Counted from the first letter of the stretch, positions 1 through 12,290 are shown. The stretch is DNA of 64,000 bases from Cheiracanthium punctorium (GCA_038373885.1 JAWZYV010011897.1:62001-126000); one strand, 5' to 3'. The notes: a model not told the origin generated them from the sequence alone. Program-made: numbers and translations.

Positions 1-3000
1 TAAGTTGTAAAGTGTATCATATTCATGAGTGTAATTAAACAAAATTAAATTTGATATTTCTAAAATTCTTTTTCTGTATGTAATACATTAGAAACAGAAG
101 GGGGGAAAAGTCGCGCAGAAAAATGCATAATTCGAACTGAATGAAAGTTTCAAAAACTTATTTTTTGTTTGTTTGTTTGTTTGAGAAACATGTATTTCGG
201 ATTTGTGTGCTTGGCCCGTATTCAGCTTATAAATCCACGTCAGAAGGAAAAACTTATTCAGGTGATTTTATTTATTAAAAACTGCGTATTCTATAAGTTT
301 GCTCAGTCTGTCGACGGCTTTGTAAAAAAAAAATGCTCTATTCATTTTTATATATAAAAGATAGTTTTTTTTATATTATAGGAACAGTGTTTTTTCGCGC
401 GATAAAAAATAGCCTGTTTGTTAATTCAGGACTTTAACTGCCTTTATTTTAAAGTTCATCCAAATACGTCAAATTGTTTCAGCTTGAAAGAGCAACAAAC
501 ATACATACAAACATTGACATTTATAATATTAGTAGGACTACACTTGAAATTGTTTTTCAGTACTGAATTCTAAGCTATCAAGAGGTATTGTTGTTACAAA
601 AATGATTTGCTCTTTCTTGTAGATTTTGTAGATAATTAATTAAACTTGACGTAGAAGTCACGATGAATTTATCCTGACGATGAATTTATCCTCACAAATT
701 TAATTCCAAGAACCATTACCGGTAAACGCCATACTTATCAGAGTTACTTAAAATTGCTTTGAATGTTTTACGTGCTTTAAAGAAACTACAATTCAATAGT
801 TTTTGCAACAGCAAGCGTTCATTATATACTTACTAAGAATTCTAAATAGAATTTTATATATTTTCTTAAGATTCTAATAACTCTTGCGCCATTATTATAT
901 TTCGAAAATAAGCATTTGTGTAAAAATTAATAAAGAACTTGAAACCTCTATTGAAGAAATCGAGTTAATAATAAGTAACTCGGTTAAATAAAAAATAATA
1001 ACAGTAGTAAAGTTGGATCTTTTTGGAAGGGGGGGGGCGTTACAAAAGGGCCATCCTTTCTCGGCTATAAAAGGTTTCAATTTCACACGCGCAGGAAAGT
1101 GAAGGAACAAAAATTAACAAGGTACGAAAGAAAAGTAGTTGCCAAACATAAGAAGGAAAAGTAAGAAATCCAGAGAGAATAGAATTTGAAAGAAGGCGTT
1201 AGATGGGTGAGAAATTAGCAAAAAAGCATAACAAGTTTTAAAAAATAAGTTAATAAAATAAAAAAAAGAACAAAAATTATTGAAATGAATAATAAAAATA
1301 AATAAATAACAAAAACAGAATAATAAAAGAACAATGACATTAACAATAACTTTTTTTTTGTACCAGAGAATCCTGAATGGTAAACAAACGTGTTCAAGAT
1401 ATGCCTGGAACACATATTACAAAAAGATGTACAATAGGATGTGCTGAAAAAAAAAATTAAGGAAAATATAATAGTGCAGAAAATTTGTCCAGTCTTGTTC
1501 TAAATAACAAGCAAAAATTAAAAAGATTAAAAACCCCACAAAAATGTCTACACAAAGGGCCCAAAGATTCGATATTTCGGTAAATTATTGTTACTGAGCA
1601 GTGCATAGTAACTAAAATAAAAATTAACTTTACAATATCATAGGGCGGAAAATTTATTTCTCTACTACATCTGAGTTGTTCGAAAGCTTGAAAAATATCT
1701 CCAAAGCCTTCAATGGTCAAAAGTTTTACTGTTTCGATGAATTATTCTTATTGAGTATCGCGTTTAATAGTTAAAATACAATTTTTAAAATTCACTTGTC
1801 ACAGGGCGGGAAAATGATGTTTTTCTGAAAGTATGTAGCTTTGAAAATTTCAGAAAGTCTGAAAACTAGCTTCTGTCGTAGCATAAATATTAGTTGCCTA
1901 TAATGAAAATATAATAGAATACTCATTTAGAAAAACAGTAATTTGTCTTGGAACTGGATAGCTTTAGATTGTGTATAACTCTTATATAACAATGTTTTTC
2001 CCCCCCTCCATAGACCGAAGGAAGCAAAGTGTAACAATTTTTACAGTTCATCCTATACTTATACTTAATTTCCACATCTGGGATAGAGGAGAGCTAAGCT
2101 CTCCTTTGGAAATACCCAAAAAGCCTAACCAGTTATGCCAAAGACTTCGGGTATGACAAAACAAACAATTTAGGATTTTGATTGCTGTGGACTTTCGGTA
2201 CATAATCAAATCCGGCAAATTGTCATCAGATAAATGAGACGAGGTTTTGTTGATCTTGCACAATCACAATCAATCAAACTGACCTAAAAATGTCGTAAAC
2301 GATGGGATGTGATTGGAATTCAGTTGATTTCCAATGGAACCAGAATCTTAAGCCACTCCATTAACCACGGGCACAGATAAGATGATTTGTTGAAAATACC
2401 CAGGAAAATATTTTATATGGCTCACAACAACAAACCGCATTCTCTAACAGTTAATCACCGCCATCAAAAACATATATGGGCAACCTCCTGCCCTCGGGCA
2501 CGATGTGGTCCACCCCGGCTTTTGATACGGAACCGGAACATATCAAAACTCAATATAAAACCCATATAAATCATTCGAAACCCATATAAATTCCAATTAT
2601 TCGACCCGCGACTTCGCTAACATCCTCAAGTTTGATCCTCAACTTTCCAAAGATTGCCTAATGCCCATACCTCATCTAAAGCAATGCAGGTATATTTCTG
2701 CAAAATATGAGCATACAGTGAATTCTCACAGCAAAGTTCCCGATGATTCCCTTTATTTTTTCCCTTTATTTTTCCCGATGAATATAATTTTTTCTCATTA
2801 TTAAGTGAATTTCTTTCAGATATTGCAATTTAAGCATCAACTTATACACCTCTTATTTATTTTCTCGCATAATTTCGTCACACATATATTTCTCTGAATT
2901 TAAATTGGCCCTGAGCTGAGTCAACAAAGATCAATAACAGTTTTGACTGTTTTGAATTTCAAACAAATTTTATAAGTACATTTCCTTTACTCTTATAAAG

Positions 3001-3647
3001 GGAAATTTACTTTATACACATCTATTATCTGTCCTTCTAAATCAGTAAAAGTTTATTTACGCCTGAATATATATTTAAAGTATGCATATATTTTTGCTAG
3101 TGTAATACACTTATGTGTTGGATATTCATGAAATATTTGACTTGGATACAAAGCATTTTTTTTTCAGTTTACTGCATTTTCCGGTTTTTCCTCTTTCCTT
3201 ATGGCCTTTTCTTTTCTATTTCGAATAACAATAGGATTTGTCGGATACTATCTTTGTTTTGGAGATTCTTTATTATGGTGCTTCTTTAGTTTTTCTATTT
3301 CATGTTTAACTATTTATAGAATATTTTATATCTGCGACTCTTTTCCGTGTTCTTATATTCGTATAGAATTTTTTCTGTATTTCTTTTAATAACTAGAGAG
3401 AGAAAAAATATTTAGTTCAGGCCATTAAATAACAAACAGGATCGCCAAAGAGCCAATCGCAAGAACAAGGTTGTCAATTTTTAGCAACTTTCAAACAAAG
3501 TTTTAAAAAAAAATGGCTTGTTTGTTCTGATTTGAGTTTATCTGTCCTGTCCGTTCATAATCCTGTTTCTACATAAAATTTTAGAAGTTATTAAAATATA
3601 ATTGTCACTCCTACCCCATAAAATTAATAAATCAATGTAGAAAGATA
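1..3647. other. AT-rich stretch with no recognised gene
   Basis: I see no convincing gene here. The open frames are short (60-99 codons), low-complexity and rich in Phe, Ile, Leu and Lys, as expected from AT-rich DNA. A dispersed repeat shared with about 59.4 kb lies near 159-256. A perfect 8-bp-arm palindrome, GGAGAGCTAAGCTCTCC, lies near 2088-2104. No RNA gene or mobile-element terminus was recognised. Confidence 0.6.
159..256 (+). repeat. unclassified dispersed repeat, copy 1
   Basis: A GTTTGTTTG run is followed by AACATGTATTTCGGATTTGT and AATCCACGTCAGAAGGA. Both blocks recur, slightly diverged, at about 59369-59446. The shared stretch is too short to classify and no coding content is seen. 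Confidence 0.5.
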
Positions 3648-4648
3648 TAAGGTAAAGTGCTCCATTAGTGAGCCATGTACCAGTAGGGGGTCATTTGAAA
3701 TTTTAAGTTGAAAAACAAGAATTTTCAATTATCCATTGAGATAAGAGATCAACTTCTGATTGGTTGATACTCTTATGAAATTAATACCAAAGGTGTAGAC
3801 TTCATTTCCTGTTTCTTTAGGTACATACAAGAAAGTTTGTTACTGAAGTGAAGTTGTTCTCTTAGAGAAGCATTTTAAGCCTAATTTTAATGATTTCCTA
3901 AAGAGACAAGTCTTCATTCAAATAATTTTTTAACACAATTTCTATTTGTTTTAAAAATAAATTATTATTGATATTATTTGATTATGTACAGAATTTATTA
4001 TAAACTATAGTTAAAATTATAATAATAATTTATGGATAGTGATGGGTGTTCCAATTTTTTGATCAATGGTTTACTATCTACTATACTACTGGTCTAAAGG
4101 TTGGCCTAGGGACCCCACTACTGGATCAATTGCTTTTTCTTAGATGGTTGTATGATGTTCATTAAATCTATTTTTTGTCCCAATGCTTCATAATGCCCAA
4201 CCAGAACTTAAAATGAATAATAGAGAATTAACATTAATAAAAATTGGTTGTTCGGGAAGAAGTGTAAAAAAAAAACTCATGTAACTAAGAATCTATAAAT
4301 AAAATATTTCATCTGCCATTTTTAGCTTGTATTTTTATAGTTCATAATATTAATTTATTGTTATTATTATTATGTATAACGTCTTCATTCTATTTTCCTT
4401 AGGCATTTGACAAATCAATTGGCCCACTTTTGGTATGCCCTCTACTGGTACATCAAAAACCCAGTGGGCGGCTAGCGTTACTCTTATGAAGGGACGGACA
4501 AGTTAACTCCCAAGTCGGGAATCGAGCCCGGACCCAAGGTGTGATTGAATGATTATTTAGCCACTACGCCACCTGGGCGGCCCTCTAAAATTAAGGTGAT
4601 AGCTGAAGAAACATCCTTAAGTGTCCCATTACTGGAGCATTTACCTTA
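3648..4648. mobile_element. ~1-kb non-autonomous DNA transposon with imperfect TIRs
   Basis: The left end reads TAAGGTAAAGTGCTCCATTA. The reverse complement of the right end reads TTAAGGTAAATGCTCCAGTA, so the ends are imperfect inverted repeats. The interior has no ORF but repeats a short CTACTGG-type motif at least five times: near the left end, at about 4085, 4121 and 4440, and near the right end. A SINE is inserted at 4446-4582. The superfamily is not assignable. A TA target is possible but not certain. Confidence 0.5.
4446..4582 (-). mobile_element. tRNA-derived SINE (family 2)
   Basis: On the minus strand the head reads GCCCAGGTGGCGTAGTGGCT, giving an A-box-like TGGCGTAGTGG. About 45 bases later comes GGCTCGATTCC, a B-box-like sequence. 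These are the two internal RNA polymerase III promoter boxes of tRNA-derived SINEs. No acceptor stem can be formed, so this is not a functional tRNA gene. The sequence differs from the commoner SINE family in this window (16.2, 26.5, 49.7, 59.5 and 62.4 kb). Confidence 0.55.
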
Positions 4649-4659
4649 ATACAGTAAAT

Positions 4660-5360
4660 TAATAGTTGAAATGCCGATTTTTTGAGCGAAATTGTGGCTT
4701 AGTTTGAAAACGTAAACTGTAAAAACTGTTACATATACTTTAATTCTATACACATTTCTGTAATGATCGCAAGTTTTCAAGCTAATTGGTTCAAAGGCGA
4801 TGAAGACACTTTTATAGTTGAAAATTATTGAAAGTCAGCAAAAATTAGGAAACGGGTTGATTTTCAGACATTTAAAGTAGCTAAGACTTTTTTTTTTCTA
4901 TATTTTTCTGCACATCTGGACAAAATGTTAAACTGATTGATGAAATGCTGCCGTAAATGCTTTTAGTGTCAAGGATTGCAAAAAATCACTGAAAATAGAG
5001 GAATGGGTGGATTTTTAGATTTCTATGAATGCTTAAGACTTCTCTGCTGAATTTCTGCACAAAATTGGTCAAACCTGCATCTGGTATTTTCTTTCAAAGT
5101 TGTGAAAAATTAAAAAGAAAAAAAAACGGTTTTTACGTTTTTTGAAGGAACACAGATAATTTTTGTTAATGCTCTTCTGTATAAATCTGCAAAATTTCAA
5201 ACTTATTGGTCAAACGATATCGTACACGTTCTCTTCTAATGCTGAAAGTTATGAAATCTCACGAAAAGGTGGAATTCTAGAATTTTAAAGTTGGCAGCAT
5301 TTTTTTTTTTGGGGGGGGGGGGTAAATTTTTACATAGGTGTGCAAAATTTTAAGCCGATC
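4660..5360. repeat. diverged tandem array, ~165-bp modules
   Basis: About four degenerate modules repeat the theme TTTCTGCACA, CAAAATTT, (A)CTGATTGGT, GAATGGGT and GATTTTTAGATTT. A related single module lies near 37400-37570. No ORF is present. The theme resembles the other module arrays in this window in length but not closely in sequence. Confidence 0.5.
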
Positions 5361-6036
5361 GAGCCAATGGTGTGGATTTGTTTATACAACAACTAAACAA
5401 ACTGTATTTTATTTTATTTTATTATTTTTTTTCAATTACAAACACATGTGTAAACAGCTATTTTCTTTGAGTGTATGTGTGCGCACGAAAATTAGAACTC
5501 TTTTGTCCATTTCGTCGTGATTTTCTATTTTTCCACTTTTACTTTGCATGGACTTTCACAGCTTCCCATTTCCTTAAAAATCAGTATTCGAAATCCAAGC
5601 TCGAAAGAAAATACCAGGACCTCCGTTTCCAAAAAGTAAAATATCTGATACATTTTTTAATGTCTCGGAAATAAGATCTGCCCGGCGAAACCAAATGCTT
5701 CAGAAAAACATTTTTGACAGTAAAAGATAGAGGTATATAAAGAAAGGCCCGAAATTTATGGCTTCGGAGCACTGAGAAGGAAAAATTTCAGTAAATCGAG
5801 ACGAAAATAGCAATTTTAAAGTCTATAATAAAGTGAAAAATGTATTGGAATGTGTCACAAAGCAGCAGGTGTTCTTTATTATTTAAACCTTTCGCAGTGT
5901 TCAAAGAAAAAAAAGTTTTAAAGTTATTGGATTTTCTTTTTTTTTTTTTTTAATCTAATACGGTCAGTGACATGCTTCGTGTTAGTTTGGAAATGAGATG
6001 CGCTGATAAATAACTGCGATTTATTAAGAAAATGAC
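5361..6036. other. no feature recognised
   Basis: AT-rich DNA with short homopolymer runs. Small open frames on both strands (60-67 codons) show no domain or repeat similarity. Confidence 0.5.
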
Positions 6037-6267
6037 TTTTTACTTCCCTGTACGAAGTAAAAGGAAGTGTAGTGATGGCGCGAAAAATTTCGGTATGCAG
6101 ATTTTGCTGAAAAAAATCAATTTTGACTATTACTAAACTTACTTTGAAGAGTTTTTGCTGGACGTCTCAACGTCCGCATGTGTGCACGTTCGTATAAATG
6201 CATAGGCAATCCCTCTTGACCGACCACAAATTCATTTTGACTAGTTTTTTCATGACGTCTGCACGTA

Positions 6268-6852
6268 CAGTAGTGGCCAAAATTTTGGACACATTTGGAA
6301 ATATTTAGGTTTTCTAAATTTGTATGCTTATAGGAAGTGCTACGTTTCACAAAATGCAAACTCATATATCATTTTAAAGAGAATTTTATGCTGATTTCAA
6401 TACACAAAAATTAAATTTAAATATGTGCAATAGGATAAAAGTTATAATTACTTTAATCTGAAAAACAAATATAGTGATGAAGTGGATTGTAATTTCTAAC
6501 TTTCCAGGTCAGTCACTGTTATTTTTCTGAGCTTAAAACTCTCGCTAGCTCAATGAAACAACGATGTTTCATTGAGTAACGAGCTGTAATATAAAATCAA
6601 GGTTACCCTACAAACTGCTGATAACTTACTGCAATCTTCAATACTTAATGTATCTATAATTATTTTTTTTAACTTATTTTTTTTTGTATTGCAAAGATTT
6701 TAATTTTGTTTTAGTATTTAAATCAGTCTTAAATTTTCTTTAAAATGAGGTAAAACAGTTTGCATTTTGTGAAACATAACATTTTTTATACGTAAACGAA
6801 CTTAGAAAAAAAAAAAAGTTTCCAAAAGTGTCCACAATTTTGGCCACCACTG
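6268..6852. mobile_element. Tc1/mariner-type MITE, 585 bp
   Basis: The ends are CAGTAGTGGCCAAAATTTTG and, on the other strand, CAGTGGTGGCCAAAATTGTG, flanked by TA on both sides (6266-6267 and 6853-6854). A subterminal inverted repeat containing TTTCACAAAATGCAAACT extends the pairing inward. No transposase frame remains, so this is a deletion derivative mobilised in trans. Confidence 0.75.
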
Positions 6853-6890
6853 TATATATAAGGTGGTTATAAAATAAGTGACCCTATTCA

Positions 6891-7065
6891 CAGGCGCGTA
6901 GCCAGGAAAATTTTTCGGTGGGGGGGGGGATATGCGCCTGGAAAATTTTTCGGGGGGAGGATATGAACTTATATGTGTATAAATAGACGGAATTTCATCA
7001 CTAATCCAAATATTTCGGGGGGGGGGGGAGGATATATCCCGATATCCCCCCTGGCTACGCCCCTG
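6891..7065. mobile_element. hAT-type MITE with 8-bp TSD
   Basis: A 175-bp near-palindrome runs from CAGGCGCGTAGCCAGG to CTGGCTACGCCCCTG. It is flanked by a perfect 8-bp duplication CCTATTCA at 6883-6890 and 7066-7073. An 8-bp TSD and CAGxGGCG-type ends are hallmarks of the hAT superfamily. The interior is rich in G runs and non-coding. Confidence 0.8.
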
Positions 7066-7251
7066 CCTATTCAGACGTCTCTAGAACCCATTGTGCGTGT
7101 CGGATTTCGGTGAAACTTGGTATATACGTTATATGGGCCACAGGGAAAATATTTCTGAAAATATATATATATATATATATTTCAAGTTTTGACCGTTAGG
7201 GGGAATTGTGGCGCCTAAAGAAGGACAAAAAAATCTGCCAGAATCATTAAA

Positions 7252-7505
7252 ATTTATTCAATCATAGAATGTGCTAAACGGGCGCTCCATTGACATCAGT
7301 TACGTGTTGAAAACACATTATAGCATGTTCAATGGCTGCTCGAAGAAAGTCTCGAGGGATTTAGCCACATGGCGTGTAATGCTGGCTTTCGACTCAAATA
7401 AGTTCTAATAATTCCTCTTCCATAAACACGGTCTGTTAGGAATACTCACAACCACAAACCACAGGGATTTAATGCAAGTGAACGAGTAGGCCAGGCTTGC
7501 GAAAA
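7252..7505 (-). pseudogene. mariner transposase C-terminal relic
   Basis: The minus-strand translation gives a recognisable mariner catalytic tail. A tryptophan-proline block (AWPTRSLALNPCGLWL) stands where the family has the third catalytic motif, followed by FLTDRVYGRG and NPSRLSSSSH. In-frame stops interrupt it and the acidic residue expected after NPC is glycine, so the protein is dead. The fragment covers roughly the last 80 residues. Upstream parts of the gene towards 7.9 kb are too decayed for me to align. Confidence 0.6.
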
Positions 7506-8708
7506 TGTTCAGAATATTAGACGATTCAACCACAGCAGTAGTGACATTGACATCTTCGAAATTTTCATTAGCAAACTGGTTTCGGCCCTCTTACTGGCAG
7601 CATACCCAAGTCTCTTCAAATTTCATAATCATCTTCTTCAAACCATTCTTCAACATGGACCCCTTTCGCAATCCATTTAAACGACGTTATGCACACAGTG
7701 CAGCTAAATTATTGCTGCCGTTCTGATAAGATAATTTTACAAGTAAAGCTCGATCTTTCTTCTGTAAGAGGATGATTAAGGTGACAAAAACACACAGAAT
7801 GATATTCTGGCTCTGACTGCAAGTCTCTTCATAGGTTTGACTAATCTGCATGAGGAATCTTTGGAAAACGACATCTGGTGGTCAAAATTTGAACTATTCT
7901 TTATTACAAAATTCTTTTCCCCATGGTTTATATAACGAATAAACCAAGTTCCATCAAAATCCGATGGACAGAACAGGTTCTAGAGGGGTCTGAATAGGGT
8001 CACTTATTTTATAACCATAACCACCCTATATGTACGTAACTAGCATATCTCAGAAACTATTAGTCGTACAATGTTGAAACTTTATATTCAGGATTTTTGT
8101 AACATCTAATTGTTTTTCAGAATTTCAATACATTAAGGTCTACGGACATCTTCAATCATGTCTATAGTTAATCCTCGTTCCTTTGTAATCAATGCCCAAA
8201 ATCTCGCCATCCACTATCTCGAGTTTTTCCGAAATATCGTCAAATTTGGCATACATCTAAAACTTTTAAGCATATATGCTGAGATTTCGTATTTATAACA
8301 ATATTAACGTATAATTGTGTGCAGCTCTCTTTTTATTGCAATCGACCAGGTCATTCATTTACAGAGTCACCCGAAAACCTTTCAACACATCAAGGTCTAT
8401 GGATACCTTCAATTCATCAAAAGTCTGGGATCAATTCTATTTAGAGAATGCCTAAAATCTCACAAACTATAACAAGCTTGACGGCTTGTGGCAAAATATT
8501 TCCAAATTAAGTACCAAAAATAAATCTAAAACTGAACTGAGCTTGGCGATACCTCAAATATTTGGCTAGAAATCCCTGAACCTTAGTACAATTGCAGTAT
8601 GTATCTCTTTCAAATGAAGTAAGTTTAGGTGAAATACCGGATAGGCACCAAAAATTTTGTTCTTTATTGTGATACTCAAAGTTTCAAATGACTATGAAGT
8701 TATAACAA

Positions 8709-8943
8709 GGATTTGCTGCAAAAAGGAGGTAGCTCCAGCTATTCAAGTTAGTGAAAAACCGTAAAAGAACGTTTCGGGATTCAACACAAACTAACGAGAC
8801 AGACAACTTCAATATGAACAACTGGTTGGAGCTATATTCTTTTGGTACCAAAAGAAAGTTGTTTTTTTTTAAATTTACATCAAGATAGCGCATGTAACGA
8901 TCAACTCCTATTGGATGGAATTACCTCCTTTTTGCAGCAAACC
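8709..8943. repeat. inverted repeat, ~28-bp arms
   Basis: The left arm (8709-8737) contains GCTGCAAAAAGGAGGTA. The right arm (8916-8943) contains TACCTCCTTTTTGCAGC. They pair over about 28 bases with few mismatches around a 180-base spacer. It could be a small fold-back element. No TSD was identified. Confidence 0.5.
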
Positions 8944-9420
8944 TTTCAGTTAGAAAAGGAGCGTATAGACGCATATACACATAAAGACTCCTGACTTTAG
9001 CTCAAAATCGAGCAAAATAACGGAAAAGTTCAAATTGTACTAGTTTTGAGTCAGAAAAACAAGACGCATAAATGTTGAGGCAGGGGAAATTTTTTTTTTG
9101 TAAGATTTTTCTGAAATACCTAACTTGAATAACGAAGGTAAATCTGGGCACACACAACGGAATAAGTTTGAAAGATAAATCATGCCAAACGCATTGATTA
9201 CAAAGCACTTTCCAACACAACAATCTTCCTTGCGCCAAATTTGACGATGTATTGTCATTAAATATTACGAGATTTCGAGGATAACTTCAAACGAGTAGTA
9301 TGCCACTATTTATGTAATTTTGCGAGGCATGTTAGACCTGGGTAATTCGGATCTCGAAGAAAAAGAAAAACGTTCACCATAATGAATGAAGAATTAAATT
9401 CTTTGTCGCATAATCATACT
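8944..9420. other. no feature recognised
   Basis: The region lies between a small inverted repeat and the copia relic. Two overlapping minus-strand frames (72 and 78 codons) show no recognisable domain. Confidence 0.4.
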
Positions 9421-9423
9421 TGA

Positions 9424-10930
9424 GAATTAATTGATGTACCTGAAGGAAAGAAACCTATCCGATGCCGATGGAACTTTAAGTTGAACAAGAATGAAGACTT
9501 TATTTTTCTCGCGCCCTTGTTGATCCTTATAAAGCACAATTAGTCTCAAAAAGGTGCAGTCAAGAATTCGGGACCGATTACAACCATATCTTTGCACCTG
9601 TCTTCAAACATACAACTTGAAGAGCTTTTCTGGATACAGTTACAGAAAAAAATATGCATGCGAGACATATTGATATAAAGTCAGCTTTTTTGCATGGAGA
9701 TTTAAAGGAAGAAACTTGTATGGCTCGACCAGGAGGTTACATCAAGCCGTGAAACGAAGAAGATCTGCAAGCTTAACAAAGTCACGTACGGTTTAAAGAA
9801 AGCCGCAAAAGAGCAGAAAGTATAAATTGTAAGCACTCTGCGGAATAACAACTTTGAGCAATGTAATTGCAGATCCCTGTTTATTTAGGAAGAAAGAAAA
9901 TGATGAAGTAATACTTATCATTGACTGCATGGGTGATATTCTTATTGCAAGCAAAAATGAAAAGTAAATAAATAAGATGGTTGAGATACTAAAAGGAAAT
10001 TTGGAGTTAAAGGCCCAGGTAATGTAAAGTACTATCTTAGAATAAGAACTCCAGACGGAAATTTCAAATTAAACCAAAAGACAAAAATTGGGGAATTACT
10101 TGAAAAATTCGACATTAAGAATTTTAAACCTACCTACACACCAATGCAAACGGGTTGTTCGAAAGATGCGGATGATATCCATTTAATGGGAAATAATTCA
10201 AAGTTACCGAACAGCTATCTGAGTACTTCTTCACCTTGATACGGTTACGAGACCATATGTTATGCTTGCAATAAATCATTCTTTGTATAAGGAGATTTAC
10301 TGCAAGTATGGGGTCTCTTTCTCTCTAATAATAATCTTTGAATCCATATGAAAAAGACATGGATGCAATTGTTAAAGTTATCGTCTAGCTAAACACCACA
10401 CAACGTTTATATCTAGTTTTGACAGCAAAACCAAGCCTACTTCGACGCCATACAGTAACACTGATTGAGCTAATGACAAAACACTAGAAAATCCAGAGGA
10501 GGAAACATATTCTTCATTGTTGAAAATGCGATCTCCTCGACCTCCAGACATCAGAACTGCATAGTCCTATCCAGCACAGAAGCTGAATACATTTCAGCAA
10601 CGAAGCAGCCACGAAAATCCAGTGGTTAATAGAATTCCTAAAGAACTTAAACAAAATCCACCCATATCTTTTTTTGAAGATAGTAAATCCTGTATAGCTT
10701 TATCCCAAAATTCTAAAACTAAACGCGAGGAGTATGCATGTGGACATCACGTATCACTATTTAAGAGATCTTCAAAACAAAAATTCGTTCGAACTAAATT
10801 ATTGTAATACCGATCTTATGATTGCAGATATCCTCACAAAACCTCTTCCCAAACCACAATTCGAGAACTTAAAGGCAAAATTGTTACATTAAGTTGTTTT
10901 CTGGGACTCTTTCCCCGATGCTTAATTAAG
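9424..10930 (+). pseudogene. Ty1/copia-type pol relic (RT and RNase H)
   Basis: Translation in shifting plus-strand frames follows the order of a Ty1/copia polyprotein end. First comes an RT start with VPEGKKPIRCRWNFKLN, then the RT motif A block DIKSAFLHGDLKEE near 9675. At the catalytic YVDD position the sequence reads CMGDILIAS near 9930, so the first aspartate is lost. RNase H follows with SSTEAEYISA at 10570-10599, then the tail ADILTKPLPKPQFENL near 10824. Many stops and frame changes interrupt it. The gag, protease and integrase parts and a 5' LTR are not visible. The relic sits among module repeats and is certainly inactive. Confidence 0.8.
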
Positions 10931-10941
10931 GGGAACAGGAA

Positions 10942-11090
10942 TGTAGTATGTAATCAGGCATAGCAACTCAACTATCTCTGCAGAGAAACTCGATCTGTAC
11001 TTATCTCAGAATGATCTTCGATTCTGTAATTATTTTTTTTCAGTTCAAGTTCGTATTGTATTATGATGTTGTTGATGTTCGTGTTTCAGT
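10942..11090 (+). repeat. probable start of a copia 3' LTR
   Basis: Immediately after the copia pol tail comes a purine-rich tract, AAGGGGAACAGGAA, which looks like a polypurine primer. It is followed by TGTAGTATGTAATCAGGC, where a TG-starting LTR would begin. The LTR end is not resolved. A TCA near 11090 is one candidate. No partner LTR was found upstream. Confidence 0.4.
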
Positions 11091-11099
11091 TAAGTGTCC

Positions 11100-12290
11100 C
11101 AGACGTCTGGGCGAATGTATGTAAATGTAACTCCCATATCTCAAAAACTATTAGTCGTAGAATGTTGAAATTTTATTTTTAGGATTGATGTAACATCTAG
11201 TTGTGCACCACCCCTTTCGGTCCCATTCGACTGGATAGTTTATCTACAGAACAGCAAGATTTTAAATACATTACGCTCTATCGGCAGAAATTCATTAAAG
11301 CGTATTTAAGAGGTATTAGGTTATTTCAAACAACTCAGAAGTGATATACGCTGTTAAGGGTTACAAAATGAATTTCTCCATCGAAAATAGTGTTTTATAC
11401 TTTATAGTTTTGCTACAGGAACACTCAAAAGATTTCCAACACATTACGGTCAATGGCAGTTTTAGGGACATTCATCCATTTCAAGCACAATACCATCCTA
11501 CCATATAGTTAGGTAATAGTCCGACCACGGTCACGTGCCTCCTCAAAAATTGTGCCAAAGTCGCCAAGCTTGTCGACTTTTGGTGTACGTGTGTGTATGA
11601 ATTTAACTCTCATATCTCAAAAACTATTAGTCGTAGAATGTTGAAATTTCATAAATCAGATTGTTGTAACATCTAGTTGTGCATTTCGAGTTTTGGTTCC
11701 AATCTACTGAATAGTTTATGTACAGGACCACCCAAAAAAACTCAATACATTAATGTCTAAGGACATCTTCAATATATTACGTCTGTAGTCAGTCATTGTT
11801 TGGTCCATGCCTAAAATCTCGCCATTTGTTATCGACCTTGGCGGGTTTTGCCGAAATATCGCCAAATTTGGCCTCAAAAATAATTTCGTATTTCGCATAA
11901 CTCTAAGACTTTTAACTGCAAAATGTTGAAATTTTGTATTTAGAACTATTGTAACAGCAAACTGTTCATCTCTTTTTTATTGAAATCCACTGGCTAATTT
12001 ATTTACAGGGTCACTGATATGGTTTTAAATACATTAAGGTCCATGGATACATTCAATTCATAGAAAGTCTGTGGTCAATTACTACTCTGGCTATCCTCAG
12101 AATCTCGCAGACTCTCTCAAGCTTGTCGGCTTTTGGCGAAATATCGCCAAATTAAGTGTCAAAAACAAATCTTTGGAATTGAACCCAGTTTGGCAATATC
12201 GGAAATATTTGGCTAGAAATCGTTAAACCTTAGTATTACTGCAGCATTTTATCTCTTTCAAACAAAATAAGTTTAGATGAAGTGCGTCGA
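11100..12290 (+). repeat. terminal-hairpin family modules (two blocks)
   Basis: Two blocks, from about 11120 and 11581, carry ATATCTCAAAAACTATTAGT, CGTAGAATGTTGAAAT and TAACATCTAGTTGTGCA, then GGCGAAATATCGCCAAAT. They match the 8.03-8.66 kb copy and a copy at 50.4 kb. A perfect 14-bp palindrome CCCAGACGTCTGGG at about 11098 opens the first block. No ORF is present. Confidence 0.6.

Larger units (their letters stand above)
6861..8026 (-). mobile_element. decayed mariner-like transposon
   Basis: Long imperfect TIRs bound it. The left end reads AGGTGGTTATAAAATAAGTG, and the right-end reverse complement starts GGGTGGTTAT and has the same ATAAAATAAGTGACCCTATT block. TA flanks both ends. The body holds an antisense transposase relic. 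A hAT-type MITE sits in the left TIR at 6891-7065. The left end is directly beside the Tc1-like MITE, so both landed in the same TA-rich spot of the host repeat. Confidence 0.7.
6037..8660 (+). repeat. terminal-hairpin module element, copy 1 (interrupted)
   Basis: It starts with a perfect 9-bp stem, TTTTACTTC/GAAGTAAAA, with a 7-base loop at 6037-6062, followed by a GGAAGTG...CGCGAAAAATTTCGG segment. The element runs to GACGTCTGCACGTA at 6267. It is interrupted there by a Tc1-like MITE and a mariner relic, and resumes at 8027 with TATGTACGTAACTAGC. The resumed part holds modules carrying ATATCTCAGAAACTATTAGT and the 'concatgtctatagt'-type spacer typical of copies at 11.1-12.3 and 50.4-51.0 kb. 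It has no ORF. Confidence 0.55.

Noticed and set aside
4501..4582. Second tRNA gene call
   Set aside because: Same reason: tRNA-like promoter boxes without a cloverleaf.
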